From contig NZ_CP042997.1 of NCBI RefSeq assembly GCF_008087625.1, positions 4,960,001 to 5,024,000 of the forward strand: 64,000 bases of DNA, read 5' to 3'. Made by a program: the position numbers and the translations under genes. This DNA comes from Aquisphaera giovannonii (lineage in GTDB: Bacteria > Planctomycetota > Planctomycetia > Isosphaerales > Isosphaeraceae). The stretch's first letter is position 1. Each line of letters begins with the position of its first letter. This document shows positions 1 to 7,931 of this stretch, one piece after another. Below the pieces are notes generated by a model. That model did no database searches and was not told the DNA's origin. It saw only the letters and a list, made by a program, of their open reading frames with translations.

Positions 1-162
1 GCCCGATTCCCCGGCCTCCGGGAACCAGCCGTAGAGAACCTCGCCCAGGCCGAAGGCCACGAGCCCGGCCGCCAGGCCGCCCAGCAGCGCCACGGCGGCC
101 GGATTCCGCCGGCGCACGCCGGCGGGCACATCGCTCACGCCGGGCGACGAATCACTCACCAT
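1..162 (-). CDS. Membrane protein, N-terminal fragment (runs off the window)
   Basis: Reading leftward from ATG at 162, this frame stays open for 54 codons to the window edge. It starts MVSDSSPGVSDVP, then a basic stretch (VRRRNPAAV), then a hydrophobic segment at about residues 23-45 (ALLGGLAAGLVAFGLG) followed by EVLYGWFPE. This is the shape of a cytoplasmic N-tail followed by a first membrane helix with a positive-inside charge pattern. The frame is short and was identified by eye. The start is the only ATG in frame and no strong ribosome binding site precedes it. I do not recognise the family. It could be an anchored signal-transduction or small membrane protein; the missing remainder would decide. 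Confidence 0.55.
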   Translation of the reverse strand, partial: MVSDSSPGVSDVPAGVRRRNPAAVALLGGLAAGLVAFGLGEVLYGWFPEAGESG

Positions 163-622
163 GACGACCTCCGCACGAGCATGATCCATGTAGATGGAGG
201 GCAGGAGGCCCTATCATGACCTCCGGACGACGCAAATCCAAGCCCCGGGAGGATTGGGACGGAATCCACGGCCGTCTTGACAGGCCTCGGCGGACGCGCG
301 ATGATGATCGCGCGGAGATCGATTCGAAAGGTCGGCTGCGGGTCACCCTTGCAGGAAGCTGCCTACCTCGGATCGCCAGGCCCGCGAGATGGTCCGGAGC
401 GGCCCCGGCCAGAGTCGGCCAGGAGCGTGCGATGCATCGCACATCCGGGGGCGGGATCCGCCCGACGCGCGATCGTCGGGACGGTCTCGAGGCTCTCCAT
501 TCCGGAGGGCTCTCCCCTCGGCCCACTCCGATCGGGGTGTGTCCTCCGGCGCCACCCGGGCCAGGCGCGAACGGTCTCGTTTCGTCAAATCATCATCTTT
601 GCCTTACTAACGAGTCTATCCC
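163..622. other. Gene-free stretch
   Basis: About 460 bases between the leftward membrane protein and the rightward lipoprotein. Several open frames cross it on both strands, but their translations are arginine- and proline-rich with no recognisable motif, as expected by chance at this base composition. It must hold the promoters of both flanking genes. The last 40 bases are less GC-rich, but I could not pick a convincing -35/-10 pair. Confidence 0.4.
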
Positions 623-826
623 ATGAACCAAATCATCGATCGGCGCCGCTTTTGCGGACTCACCGGACTCCTGGCTCTCGGCGGGCTCGTCGCCTCCGGC
701 TGCGGCGAGGACATGTCCCAGACCAAGAACATCCAGGTGGACACGCCGCCCCTCGAGAGCGCCAAGGACTCGATGGAGAATTACAGGAAGCAGCACGAGA
801 ACGACTCGAAGTCGAAGAAGAGGTGA
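623..826 (+). CDS. Small lipoprotein (67 aa)
   Basis: The protein starts MNQIIDRRRFCGLTGLLALG and carries a signal peptide ending in a lipobox-like LVASGC, so Cys27 or thereabouts would be lipidated after cleavage by signal peptidase II. The twin arginines (DRRRF) before the hydrophobic core also resemble a Tat signal. The mature part is about 40 residues, acidic then lysine-rich (ending KSKKR), with no domain I recognise. It sits about 200 bases upstream of the DUF1559 gene on the same strand. Pairs of a short lipoprotein and a DUF1559 prepilin-like protein are common in planctomycetes, which supports it as a real gene. Its function is unknown. The start lacks an obvious Shine-Dalgarno sequence. 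Confidence 0.6.
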   Translation: MNQIIDRRRFCGLTGLLALGGLVASGCGEDMSQTKNIQVDTPPLESAKDSMENYRKQHENDSKSKKR

Positions 827-1034
827 GGGGGAGCCCTCCGGCTCCGGAGGGCCCGGACCGCTCCACCGCCTTCGACCGCCCGCGCCGACTCGATCGCTGC
901 TCGCCACGGCCTCCTCGCATACTCATCATTACGTGTAGAGGCCGCGCGCGATTCCCAGGATGCAATGTGATGGCGGTGTTCGCCGCCATCGTCTCGGTCG
1001 TCTCATCATCGTCTTCCTTCAAGGGGCACAGTTC

Positions 1035-2135
1035 ATGAGCAAAGTCTCGAGATCGCGGAGCGGCTTCACGCTGATCGAGCTGCTGGTCGTGATCGCCATC
1101 ATCGCCGTCCTCATCGCGCTACTGCTCCCGGCCGTGCAGTCGGCCCGCGAGGCCGCCCGCCGCGCCCAGTGCGTCAACAACCTGAAGCAGATCGGGCTGG
1201 CGCTCCACAACTATCACACGACCAGCAACTCCTTCCCGATGGGGGTCTCCGCCACCATCAACCCGCTGAATGGCAGCAACCCCTGCATCCAGTGGATGGG
1301 CTGGAGCGCCCAGGGCCTGATGCTGTCCTACATTGAGGCTGGTCCGCTCTACAACGCGATCAACTTCACGATGGATCCGATCAACTCGCCGACGTGGCCG
1401 TACAACACCACGGTGACCACGGCCCGGCTGGCCGCGTTCCTCTGCCCCTCCGACCCGCTCGCCGGCAAGCAGTACACGAACAACTACCACGCCTGCGTCG
1501 GGACGACGGCAACGGCCGACTGGGGCACCGACGGCAACCGGTGCACGGGCAAGGATTCGACCGGCCTGTTCAGCTACATCAACACCTACGGGCTGACGGA
1601 CTGCCAGGACGGGTCGTCGAACACGGTCGCCTTCAGCGAGGCGGTCGTCGGCAACGGCAGCAACCAGAAGAAGAACTACGCCAGCGGCACGAACCTCCCG
1701 GACGGCGCGCAGGGCGGGATCCAGGACGCCTGGTCGCTGGTCCCCACCGGCCAGCAGGCGCCGGGCACGTTCGTCAGCGTGCTCCAGACCTGCACCGCCC
1801 GGTTCCTGCAGGCGACCGACGGCAACGGCCTGTCCAACAGCCGCGGCCGGTTCTGGGCCTGGGGCTCCGACGGCGAGACCATGTTCAACACGCTCGTGCC
1901 CCCGTCGTCCAACCAGTACCAGTGGTCGGCCTGCCGGTTCGGCTGCGGCGGCTGCGGCTGGGATTCGTCCGACCACTCGCACATCTCCAACGCCAACAGC
2001 TACCACCCCGGCGGGGCCAACGTCTGCTTCGCCGACGGCTCGGTGAAGTTCGTCAAGAGCACCATCAGCATGCAGACCTGGTGGTCGCTGGGCACGAAGG
2101 CGAACGGCGAGGTCGTCTCCGCCGACGCCTATTGA
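1035..2135 (+). CDS. DUF1559 protein with type IV prepilin-like N-terminus
   Basis: The 366-residue product starts [20 protein letters not shown], a classic prepilin signal: a basic leader, the G|FTLIE cleavage and methylation site at about residue 10-11, then a 20-residue hydrophobic helix and [11 protein letters not shown]. The C-terminal part contains the DUF1559 hallmarks: the [14 protein letters not shown] block near residue 60, and [17 protein letters not shown] near the end. Planctomycetes encode tens of these proteins, thought to form pseudopilus-like or surface structures after processing by a prepilin peptidase; the exact role is unproven. I chose ATG 1035, not the in-frame ATG at 960, because only 1035 places the basic leader directly at the N-terminus. 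A strong terminator follows at about 2200. Confidence 0.92.
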   Translation: MSKVSRSRSGFTLIELLVVIAIIAVLIALLLPAVQSAREAARRAQCVNNLKQIGLALHNYHTTSNSFPMGVSATINPLNGSNPCIQWMGWSAQGLMLSYIEAGPLYNAINFTMDPINSPTWPYNTTVTTARLAAFLCPSDPLAGKQYTNNYHACVGTTATADWGTDGNRCTGKDSTGLFSYINTYGLTDCQDGSSNTVAFSEAVVGNGSNQKKNYASGTNLPDGAQGGIQDAWSLVPTGQQAPGTFVSVLQTCTARFLQATDGNGLSNSRGRFWAWGSDGETMFNTLVPPSSNQYQWSACRFGCGGCGWDSSDHSHISNANSYHPGGANVCFADGSVKFVKSTISMQTWWSLGTKANGEVVSADAY

Positions 2136-2198
2136 TCCGACCCGACCGGCAACCCGGAGTGCCTCGCGCCGCGGGGGACTCCGGCCCGTTCCCCCACG

Positions 2199-2247
2199 AA
2201 CACCGACCGGAGGCGGCCCCTCGGCTTGCCTCCGGTCGGTGTTTTTG
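2199..2247 (+). terminator. Rho-independent terminator after the DUF1559 gene
   Basis: A perfect 15-bp stem (AACACCGACCGGAGG at 2199-2213, pairing with 2229-2243) around a 15-base loop is followed by a run of T. It lies about 65 bases beyond the stop codon at 2135. It is the cleanest intrinsic terminator in the window. Confidence 0.88.
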
Positions 2248-2309
2248 TTGGCATGGAGGTGAAGGACCGACTGTCCCTCCCCGAGGCCGCTGAGGCTGCG
2301 GGCACCCAT

Positions 2310-2575
2310 CCGGCTCTCCCCCTTACGAAGGGGGAGTTAGAGCGGGTGGATGGCGCAGGCCGAGCCGATCGAATCCGGTTCTCCCCCTTACGAAGGGGGA
2401 GTTAGAGGGGGTGGATGGCGCAGGCCGAGGCGATCGAATTCACCCCCCTGTATCCCCCCTTCGTAAGGGGGGAAGCAGGATCCGGCTCTTTCTCTGACCG
2501 AGGTGGATGGCCCAGGCCGAGGCGATCGAATTCCCCCCCCTGTATCCCCCCTTCGTAAGGGGGGAATCGGATTTG
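2310..2575. repeat. Cluster of four palindromic repeats (CCCCCTTACGAAGGGGG family)
   Basis: Four copies of a short palindrome lie here, at 2316-2336, 2381-2401, about 2453-2473 and about 2545-2565. The first two have core CTCCCCCTTACGAAGGGGGA. The last two are the reverse orientation (TCCCCCCTTCGTAAGGGGGG). They are joined by a partly conserved spacer containing GGTGGATGGCGCAGGCCGAG and a GCGATCGAATT block, giving a period of 65 bases for the first two copies. Related copies recur near 21050-21220 and 47965-48060. Each can form a hairpin on either strand. This is a REP-like dispersed family, always between genes here. Confidence 0.75.
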
Positions 2576-2667
2576 GCCCTCATCCTGACCAGGGGGAACT
2601 TGGAGGCCGAGAGCCCGACCAACTTCACCCTATCCTCGCCGGCCTCGACGCCCGGCCCCTCGACGAG

Positions 2668-5600
2668 ATGACCATGCAGGCCCCCACCGCGAAGGCTCGC
2701 CCGCGTACGTACCTCATCATCGGCCTCGGCGTCCTCGGGCTGCTCGGGGCGATCGCGTACGTGGGCGGGCGGGGCTGGTTCGACTCCCAGCTCGCCGCCG
2801 CCGAGGCCGACCTCCTCTCCGGCCGGCCCGACGAGGCGGCCGGGCGGCTGGGGCGGCTCGCGCGCTTCGCCCCGCGCGACCCGGACGTCCTATTCTTCTC
2901 CGGGGTGGCGGCCGAGGCCCGCAAGGACGCGGCGGCCGCCAGGGCGGCCTGGGAGGCGGTCCCCCGCGGCTCCTCCCGCTGGGCCGACGCCTGCGCCCGG
3001 CGGGCCCAGCTCGCCCTCGCCGAGGGGCGGCTCGCCGAGGTCGAGGACATCGCCACGCACGCCGAGATCCCGGCCGCCCATCCCGCCGCCGAGTCGATCG
3101 AGAGCAGCCTCGTCCAGGCCTACCTCTTCACGGTCCGATACGACGACATCGCGGCGATCAAGCGGAGGCAGTGGGAGCGGACCGGCAAGCCGGAGCCCCT
3201 GCGGCTGCTCTGGCTCCTCGGCGAGACCAAGAGCTTCGCCCTGTCCGCCACGGAGGCCCGGCTGGAGGCCGCCGGCAAGCTCGCCCCGGACGACGACCGC
3301 GTCTGGCTGGGCAAGGCGAACCTCGCCACCCGGGCCAACCGCAAGGACGAGGCCGACGGTTGGATCAAGAAATGCCTCGATCGACGGCCCGACGACCCGG
3401 CGGCCTGGCGCGCCCGCCTCGACTGGGCGATTGCCTTCGACGAGCCGGCCGCCGCCGCGGAGGCCGCCCGCCACATGCCGGCCGACTCCCTGACGCCCGC
3501 CCGCGTGCTGGCCCTCCGCGCCTGGCTGGCCGCCCGCCGCAAGGACGACGCGCTGGAGCGGCGGGCCCTCGAGGAGCTGCACGACCGCGAGCCGGGCAAC
3601 CCCGCCGTCCTGACCCGGCTGGCGGACCTCGCCGCCCGCGCCGGCCAGCCCGACCTCGTCGCCCGCTATCGCGAGGAGAAGCGCGCGATGGACCGGATCA
3701 ACGACGAGTACCGCCTCCTCCTCACCGAGGACCCCTTCTTCCGCTCCGCCGCCAGCACCCGCGAGAGCGCGGAGAACACCGAGCTCATCCTGGCGAGGAG
3801 CGCCACGGCGCTCGGCCGCTGGTTCGAGGCCCGCGGCTACTGGCAACTGGTCCGGAGACGCAGCCCGTCCAGCAAGGAGGCGGCCGACGCCCTGGCCCTC
3901 ATCGACGCGCGCGAGGCCGCCCTCCGCCGCGGCCCCATCGAGGCCCGCCTGAAGTCCGCGAGCTCCCTGGCCGACGCCGTCTCCGACGCGATCGGGCCCG
4001 CCCCGCCCGGCGAGGCCGTCGCGGCCGATGACGCCCCGGTCGTGCCGCAGTTCCGCGACCTCGCCGCGTCGTCGGGCCTGGTCCACACCTACGACAACGA
4101 CCCCTCGCCCCTGGCCCGGATGCCCGAGTCCATGGGCGCCGGCATCGGCCTGATCGACTACGACGGCGACGGCTGGCTGGACGTCTACGCGGTGCAGGGG
4201 GGCAGGCTCACGATGTCGCCGGACGAGCCGCGGGGCCCCCAGCGCGACCGGCTCTTCCGCAACCGCCGCGACGGCACCTTCGAGGACGTCACCGCCAAGG
4301 CGGGCCTCGCCGCCTTCCCCGGCGGGTACGGCCACGGCGTGACCGTGGGCGACTACGACGGCGACGGACACCCCGACCTCTTCATCACCCGCTGGTGGTC
4401 CTACGCGCTCTACCGCAACAGGGGCGACGGCACGTTCGAAGACGCGACCGAGCGGGCCGGCCTGGGGGGCCACCGCGACTGGCCGACCTCCGCGGCCTTC
4501 GCCGACCTCGACGGCGACGGCGACCTCGACCTGTACGTCGCCCACTACGCCCTCTGGGACCCCAAGACCGCGCCCCCCTGCCAGCACCCGAGGGACCCGA
4601 AGCGGTTCATGTACTGCGGCCCCCGGATGTGGCAGGCGATGCCGGACCACCTCTTCCGCAACGACGGCGGCCGCTTCGCGGACGTCTCCGCGGAGGCCGG
4701 CATCACCGCGGCCGACGCGGACGGGCGCGGGCTGGGCGTGCTGGCGACGGACCTGAACGGCGACGGCAAGGTGGACCTCTTCGTCGCCGACGACCTCACG
4801 GCCAACCTGCTGTTCCGCAACGAGGGGGGCCTCCGCTTCACGGAATGCGCCATGACCTCCGGCGTCGCCGCGAACGCCGACGGCGGGTACCTCTCCGGCA
4901 TGGGCATCGGCTGCGCCGACCTCGACGGCGACGGCCTGGTGGACCTGGCCGTGACGAACTTCTACGGCGAGTCCACGACGTTCTACCGCAACCTGGGCGA
5001 GGGCCAGTTCGCCGACGAGACGCGGGGCTTCGGGTTCTCGACCGCGACGCGATACCTGCTGGGGTTCGGCACGAGCTTCCTCGACGCGAACAACGACGGG
5101 GTCCCGGACCTCGTCACGGCCAACGGCCACGTCAACGACCTGAGGCCGAGCGTGCCCTACGCGATGCCGGCCTCGCTCCTGCTGGGCAAGCCCGGGGGCC
5201 ACGTCGTGGACGCCTCGTCGCGCGCGGGAGAGCCGTTCGGCGTGCTCCGGGTGGGCCGCGGCCTCGCCGCCGGCGACCTCGACAACGACGGCCGGCCGGA
5301 CTTCCTGACGATCAACGAGCAGACGCCGGTGGCCTACTTCCACAACGAGGGCCCGGCCGGGCACTGGATCACGATCCGCCTCGAGGGGACGAAATCCAAC
5401 CGCGACGCCGTCGGCGCGGTGGTCACCCTGACGACCGCCGAGGGCCGCCGCATGGTCGCCCACCGCTTCGGCGGCGGCAGCTTCCTCTCGGCGAACGACG
5501 CCCGCCTCCACTTCGGCCTGGGCGCCTCGGCGACCCCGCCGGGCCGGGCCGCGTCGATCGAGGTCCGCTGGCCCTCCGGCCTCGTCGAGCACGTCGCCGA

Positions 5601-5691
5601 CCTCGCCGCCGACTCCGCGTACCTGGTCCGCGAGGGCGAGGGCAAGGCCCGCGAATTGCCCGGCTGGAAGGCGAAGGCCGGGGCGCGCTGA
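2668..5691 (+). CDS. TPR plus FG-GAP (VCBS) plus ASPIC/UnbV protein (CRTAC1-like)
   Basis: A 1007-residue protein. Residues 1-35 give a short cytoplasmic tail and one membrane helix (YLIIGLGVLGLLGAIAYVGG). Residues about 40-420 are alanine-rich helical repeats of TPR type. From about 470 there is a beta-propeller of FG-GAP repeats with at least seven calcium-binding loops (for example DYDGDGWLD, DLDGDGDLD, DLNGDGKVD, DANNDGVPD, DLDNDGRPD). Residues about 905-990 are an ASPIC/UnbV domain (GAVVTLTTAEGRRMV, VRWPSGLVEHV). Such proteins are anchored outside the cytoplasmic membrane and probably bind ligands or matrix; no enzymatic activity is known. I chose ATG 2668 because it begins just before the membrane helix. 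ATG 2674 is an equal alternative; the frame upstream is repeat DNA. Confidence 0.85.
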   Translation: MTMQAPTAKARPRTYLIIGLGVLGLLGAIAYVGGRGWFDSQLAAAEADLLSGRPDEAAGRLGRLARFAPRDPDVLFFSGVAAEARKDAAAARAAWEAVPRGSSRWADACARRAQLALAEGRLAEVEDIATHAEIPAAHPAAESIESSLVQAYLFTVRYDDIAAIKRRQWERTGKPEPLRLLWLLGETKSFALSATEARLEAAGKLAPDDDRVWLGKANLATRANRKDEADGWIKKCLDRRPDDPAAWRARLDWAIAFDEPAAAAEAARHMPADSLTPARVLALRAWLAARRKDDALERRALEELHDREPGNPAVLTRLADLAARAGQPDLVARYREEKRAMDRINDEYRLLLTEDPFFRSAASTRESAENTELILARSATALGRWFEARGYWQLVRRRSPSSKEAADALALIDAREAALRRGPIEARLKSASSLADAVSDAIGPAPPGEAVAADDAPVVPQFRDLAASSGLVHTYDNDPSPLARMPESMGAGIGLIDYDGDGWLDVYAVQGGRLTMSPDEPRGPQRDRLFRNRRDGTFEDVTAKAGLAAFPGGYGHGVTVGDYDGDGHPDLFITRWWSYALYRNRGDGTFEDATERAGLGGHRDWPTSAAFADLDGDGDLDLYVAHYALWDPKTAPPCQHPRDPKRFMYCGPRMWQAMPDHLFRNDGGRFADVSAEAGITAADADGRGLGVLATDLNGDGKVDLFVADDLTANLLFRNEGGLRFTECAMTSGVAANADGGYLSGMGIGCADLDGDGLVDLAVTNFYGESTTFYRNLGEGQFADETRGFGFSTATRYLLGFGTSFLDANNDGVPDLVTANGHVNDLRPSVPYAMPASLLLGKPGGHVVDASSRAGEPFGVLRVGRGLAAGDLDNDGRPDFLTINEQTPVAYFHNEGPAGHWITIRLEGTKSNRDAVGAVVTLTTAEGRRMVAHRFGGGSFLSANDARLHFGLGASATPPGRAASIEVRWPSGLVEHVADLAADSAYLVREGEGKARELPGWKAKAGAR

Positions 5692-5801
5692 AAGGCCCGA
5701 CCATCCGGCCGGGGCACGCGGGCCCCTCGGAGACCGAGGCCACGACGCGAGCGGCGACGGCGGGCGGAGGAGACCGCGCCACGGCTCGATCCGATCCGGT
5801 C

Positions 5802-6091
5802 CCCGGGCGGCCGTGGCGGAAGCGCAGCGACGCCGCGGGACCGCCGAGGCCGGCGAGAGAGACGCGGGCACCCCGCCTACCGAGGCGGTCCCGCGGCATC
5901 GCCTCCGGCCCTGCCGCAGCCACCCGGAGGGGCCTGCCTGATCGTCCACGCCGCGCCGGGGCCGGCCGGGTGGCTGTGGCGGAAGCGCAGCGACGCCGCG
6001 GGATCGCCGAGGCCGTCGCGAGGGGCCTGGGCACCCCCACTCACCGGGGCGGTCCCGCGGCATCGCCTCCGGCCCTGCCGCAGCCACCCGG
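5802..6091. repeat. Two tandem inverted-repeat elements (GTGGCTGTGGCGG family)
   Basis: Two copies, about 5802-5927 and 5967-6091, lie head to tail in a gene-free 560-base stretch. Each begins with a sequence like GGGTGGCTGTGGCGGAAGCG and ends with its imperfect complement (GCCGCAGCCACCCGG), so each can fold into a long hairpin of about 40-base arms. The interior of both carries AGCGACGCCGCGGGA and CGGTCCCGCGGCATCG. Related copies occur at 20671-20791 and, as a half element, near 47860-47905. No coding frame inside is convincing. Confidence 0.7.
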
Positions 6092-6167
6092 GGGGCAGGC
6101 CCGGCGCCGCCCCCTCGTGTGCAGCCACCCGTGATGCGCCCTCGCTCGCCCGGAGAGGGAACGAAGA

Positions 6168-6194
6168 CGCCCCGGCCGATGGGCGGCCGGGGCG
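6168..6194 (-). terminator. Likely terminator of the H1-like gene
   Basis: An 11-bp perfect stem (CGCCCCGGCCG at 6168-6178 with 6184-6194) and a 5-base loop lie about 55 bases beyond the stop of the leftward H1-like gene. Read on the minus strand the stem is followed by TCTTCGTTCC, a weak T-rich tail. Strong stem, poor tail. Confidence 0.55.
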
Positions 6195-6249
6195 GTCGGT
6201 GTGGATCGGTCGGCGTAGGGGCCGCGTCGCCGCGGCGGGCCGGGCTCGC

Positions 6250-6696
6250 TCACTCCTTGGTGAAGGGGGCGGACAGGGTATCCAGGACCTTCTTGCCCTC
6301 CTTGGAGATGGAGACGTAGAAGCTCTTGGACTCGGCGTGCTTCTTCCCCTTCTTGATGAGCTTGTGCTTGAGGAGGGTGTCGATGATCTTCTGCTCGATC
6401 TTCTTCGGGGAGAAGAAGCCGAGGGGCTCGGTGACCTTGGAGATCGTCTCGAGGAGGGACTGCTGGGTGGGGCTCAGCTTGGGGGAGGCCTTCTTGGGGG
6501 CGGCCTTCTTGGTCGCCGCCTTGGGGGCGGCCTTCTTGGTCGTCGCCTTGGGGGCGGCCTTCTCGGCCGTGGCCTTGGGGGCCGAGGCCTTGGAAGCCGC
6601 GGCCTTGGGGGCGGCCTTCACGGCCGTGGCCTTGGGGGCGGCCTTCTTGGGAGCAGCCTTGGCCTTGGTCTCGCTGGCCTTCTTGGTCGTCGCCAT
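6250..6696 (-). CDS. Histone H1-like Lys/Ala-rich protein with C-terminal winged-helix-like domain
   Basis: A 148-residue, very basic protein. Residues 1-78 are low complexity, built of KAAPKA and KKAAPK repeats like the tail of eukaryotic H1 or bacterial AlgP and Hc1. Residues 80-148 (LSPTQQSLLETISKVTEPLG onward) form a compact helix-rich domain ending in a beta hairpin (ESKSFYVSISKEGKKVL), which looks like a winged helix. The likely role is chromosome compaction or nucleoid organisation; the tail would bind DNA without sequence preference. The order, tail first and folded domain last, is reversed relative to many H1-like proteins. A ribosome binding site GAGGG lies 9 bases before ATG 6696. 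A minus-strand promoter is visible at 6769-6796. It diverges from the PHB cluster. Confidence 0.8.
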   Translation of the reverse strand: MATTKKASETKAKAAPKKAAPKATAVKAAPKAAASKASAPKATAEKAAPKATTKKAAPKAATKKAAPKKASPKLSPTQQSLLETISKVTEPLGFFSPKKIEQKIIDTLLKHKLIKKGKKHAESKSFYVSISKEGKKVLDTLSAPFTKE

Positions 6697-6768
6697 GGTG
6701 CAAAACCCTCAGAGTCGTTGGAACCCGTAGATCGGGCCATTCGCCGATCTCCCACGGTATCATTAGTT

Positions 6769-6796
6769 AATATAAGGCCTTAGAACGGGGCATCAA
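6769..6796 (-). promoter_or_regulatory. Promoter for the H1-like gene
   Basis: Read on the minus strand: TTGATG (6796-6791), 16 bases, TATATT (6774-6769). The start of transcription would be near 6762, giving a leader of about 65 bases. This is one of the few AT-rich patches in the window. Confidence 0.55.
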
Positions 6797-7020
6797 GCCT
6801 GCAAATCGAGATTTTCTCGGGTTTGTCGTCGTTTCTATCCCCGTCGGCACGACCGCGCGCCCTCCCCGCGCGCAGCGGCCCCCCCGGCGGCCCGGGGACC
6901 GCGGCCCCGGCCCGCACCCGACGCCCCACCCGCCGGGCGCCGCGGGGACGGCGTGCCGAGCCCGAGACACAGGTATAAAATCATGTTATTTTCATACTTA
7001 ACATTCATGCCCGCCACCCC

Positions 7021-7049
7021 TTGACCCGCGCCCGGGGTCCGTTTATGCT
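7021..7049 (+). promoter_or_regulatory. Sigma-70-type promoter for the PHB cluster
   Basis: TTGACC at 7021-7026, a 17-base spacer, then TATGCT at 7044-7049. Just upstream (about 6970-7010) is an AT-rich tract containing TATAAAATCATGTTATTTTC, in the position of an UP element. Transcription from here would leave a leader of about 270 bases before the phasin-like gene at 7326, long enough to hold regulatory RNA structure. The 630-base divergent spacer has no other gene I can support. Confidence 0.65.
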
Positions 7050-7325
7050 CGGGGCGGGTTGAGGGGCCCGCCGCCGGGCCCTCGCGCCGGATCGCCATCG
7101 TCGTGGACCGCGTCCTTGCCCATCCGCCGGGCGGCCGTCCCGGCGCGCGCGGGCTCCTGTGCAATTGCACCATCGGACCGCCTCGACACGCTAGAAAACC
7201 CGCGAATCGCCGGGAAATCGGGGCTTTCGAGTTTTTTGCGTTTGCAGCATTTTCTCTTGACTCGGGGGGCGGGCGGCGCGAGGATGGGCCCTGGGATCGA
7301 TCAACACCTCTTGGGGAGGCAAGCC

Positions 7326-7790
7326 ATGTTCGACGTGATCCTGGAGAACTACCGCAAGGCCGCGGAATCGACGATGAAGATGCAGCAGGACATGATGCGG
7401 AACTGGGCCATGCAGTGGCCGCAGATGCTGGGCGGCCAGGGGTTCGGGCTCCCGGTCGTGGGCGCCGGCTCGGCCCTGCCGGGGGCGGCCTGGCTCGAGC
7501 AGATGGGCGAGGCCCAGAAGAAGTGGGCGCAGTCGGTGACGGAGATGCTGGACAAGCACCGCGAGTCGCTGGACGCGCAGTACCGCGCGGGCATCCGGAC
7601 GATCGAGGACGCATTCAAGGTCGGCCAGGCGAAGGATCCGCAGCAGTTCCAGAAGCTGACCGAGGAGCTGTGGAAGCAGAGCTTCGACTGCCTCAAGACG
7701 GTGGCCGAGGCGCAGGTCCGCGACGTGCAGACGGCCATGCAGAAGTGGTACGAGGCCGCATCCAAGGCGGCGGCCGGCATCAAGGTCTGA
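7326..7790 (+). CDS. Phasin-like PHA granule protein
   Basis: A 154-residue, mostly helical protein (MFDVILENYRKAAESTMKMQ onward) with many Met, Gln and Lys residues and long amphipathic helices at about residues 1-30, 58-95 and 100-150. A Gly/Ala/Pro-rich break lies near 37-57. Phasins are small amphipathic proteins that coat polyhydroxyalkanoate granules. The sequence pattern and its place as the first gene before phaA, phaB and phaC make this the best reading. It has no signal peptide and should be cytoplasmic or granule-bound. ATG 7326 follows GGGGAGG by about 8 bases, which fixes the start over the longer frame upstream. It could instead be an accessory subunit of the synthase. Confidence 0.7.
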   Translation: MFDVILENYRKAAESTMKMQQDMMRNWAMQWPQMLGGQGFGLPVVGAGSALPGAAWLEQMGEAQKKWAQSVTEMLDKHRESLDAQYRAGIRTIEDAFKVGQAKDPQQFQKLTEELWKQSFDCLKTVAEAQVRDVQTAMQKWYEAASKAAAGIKV

Positions 7791-7931
7791 TCGGGCCGGT
7801 CGGCGGCGAACCCCCGGGCGCGGGTGCCTCGGCGGCGAGGGGGGCCGCGGGACCGCACCGACGAGGGGGCGATCGAAGGGTCCTACACCACATCTCGGAC
7901 GAGTTCTCCAGAGGGTCGAGGAGGTCGAGCG

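Noticed and set aside
2503-2667. An upstream start for the FG-GAP protein (frame open from 2503)
   Set aside because: The added residues are translated from the palindromic repeat cluster; the membrane helix and the family start at 2668.
2890-6087. A 1065-codon minus-strand frame opposite the FG-GAP protein
   Set aside because: Shadow of the calcium-loop repeats; the translation repeats AVAVEV-type strings that mirror the DxDGD codons.
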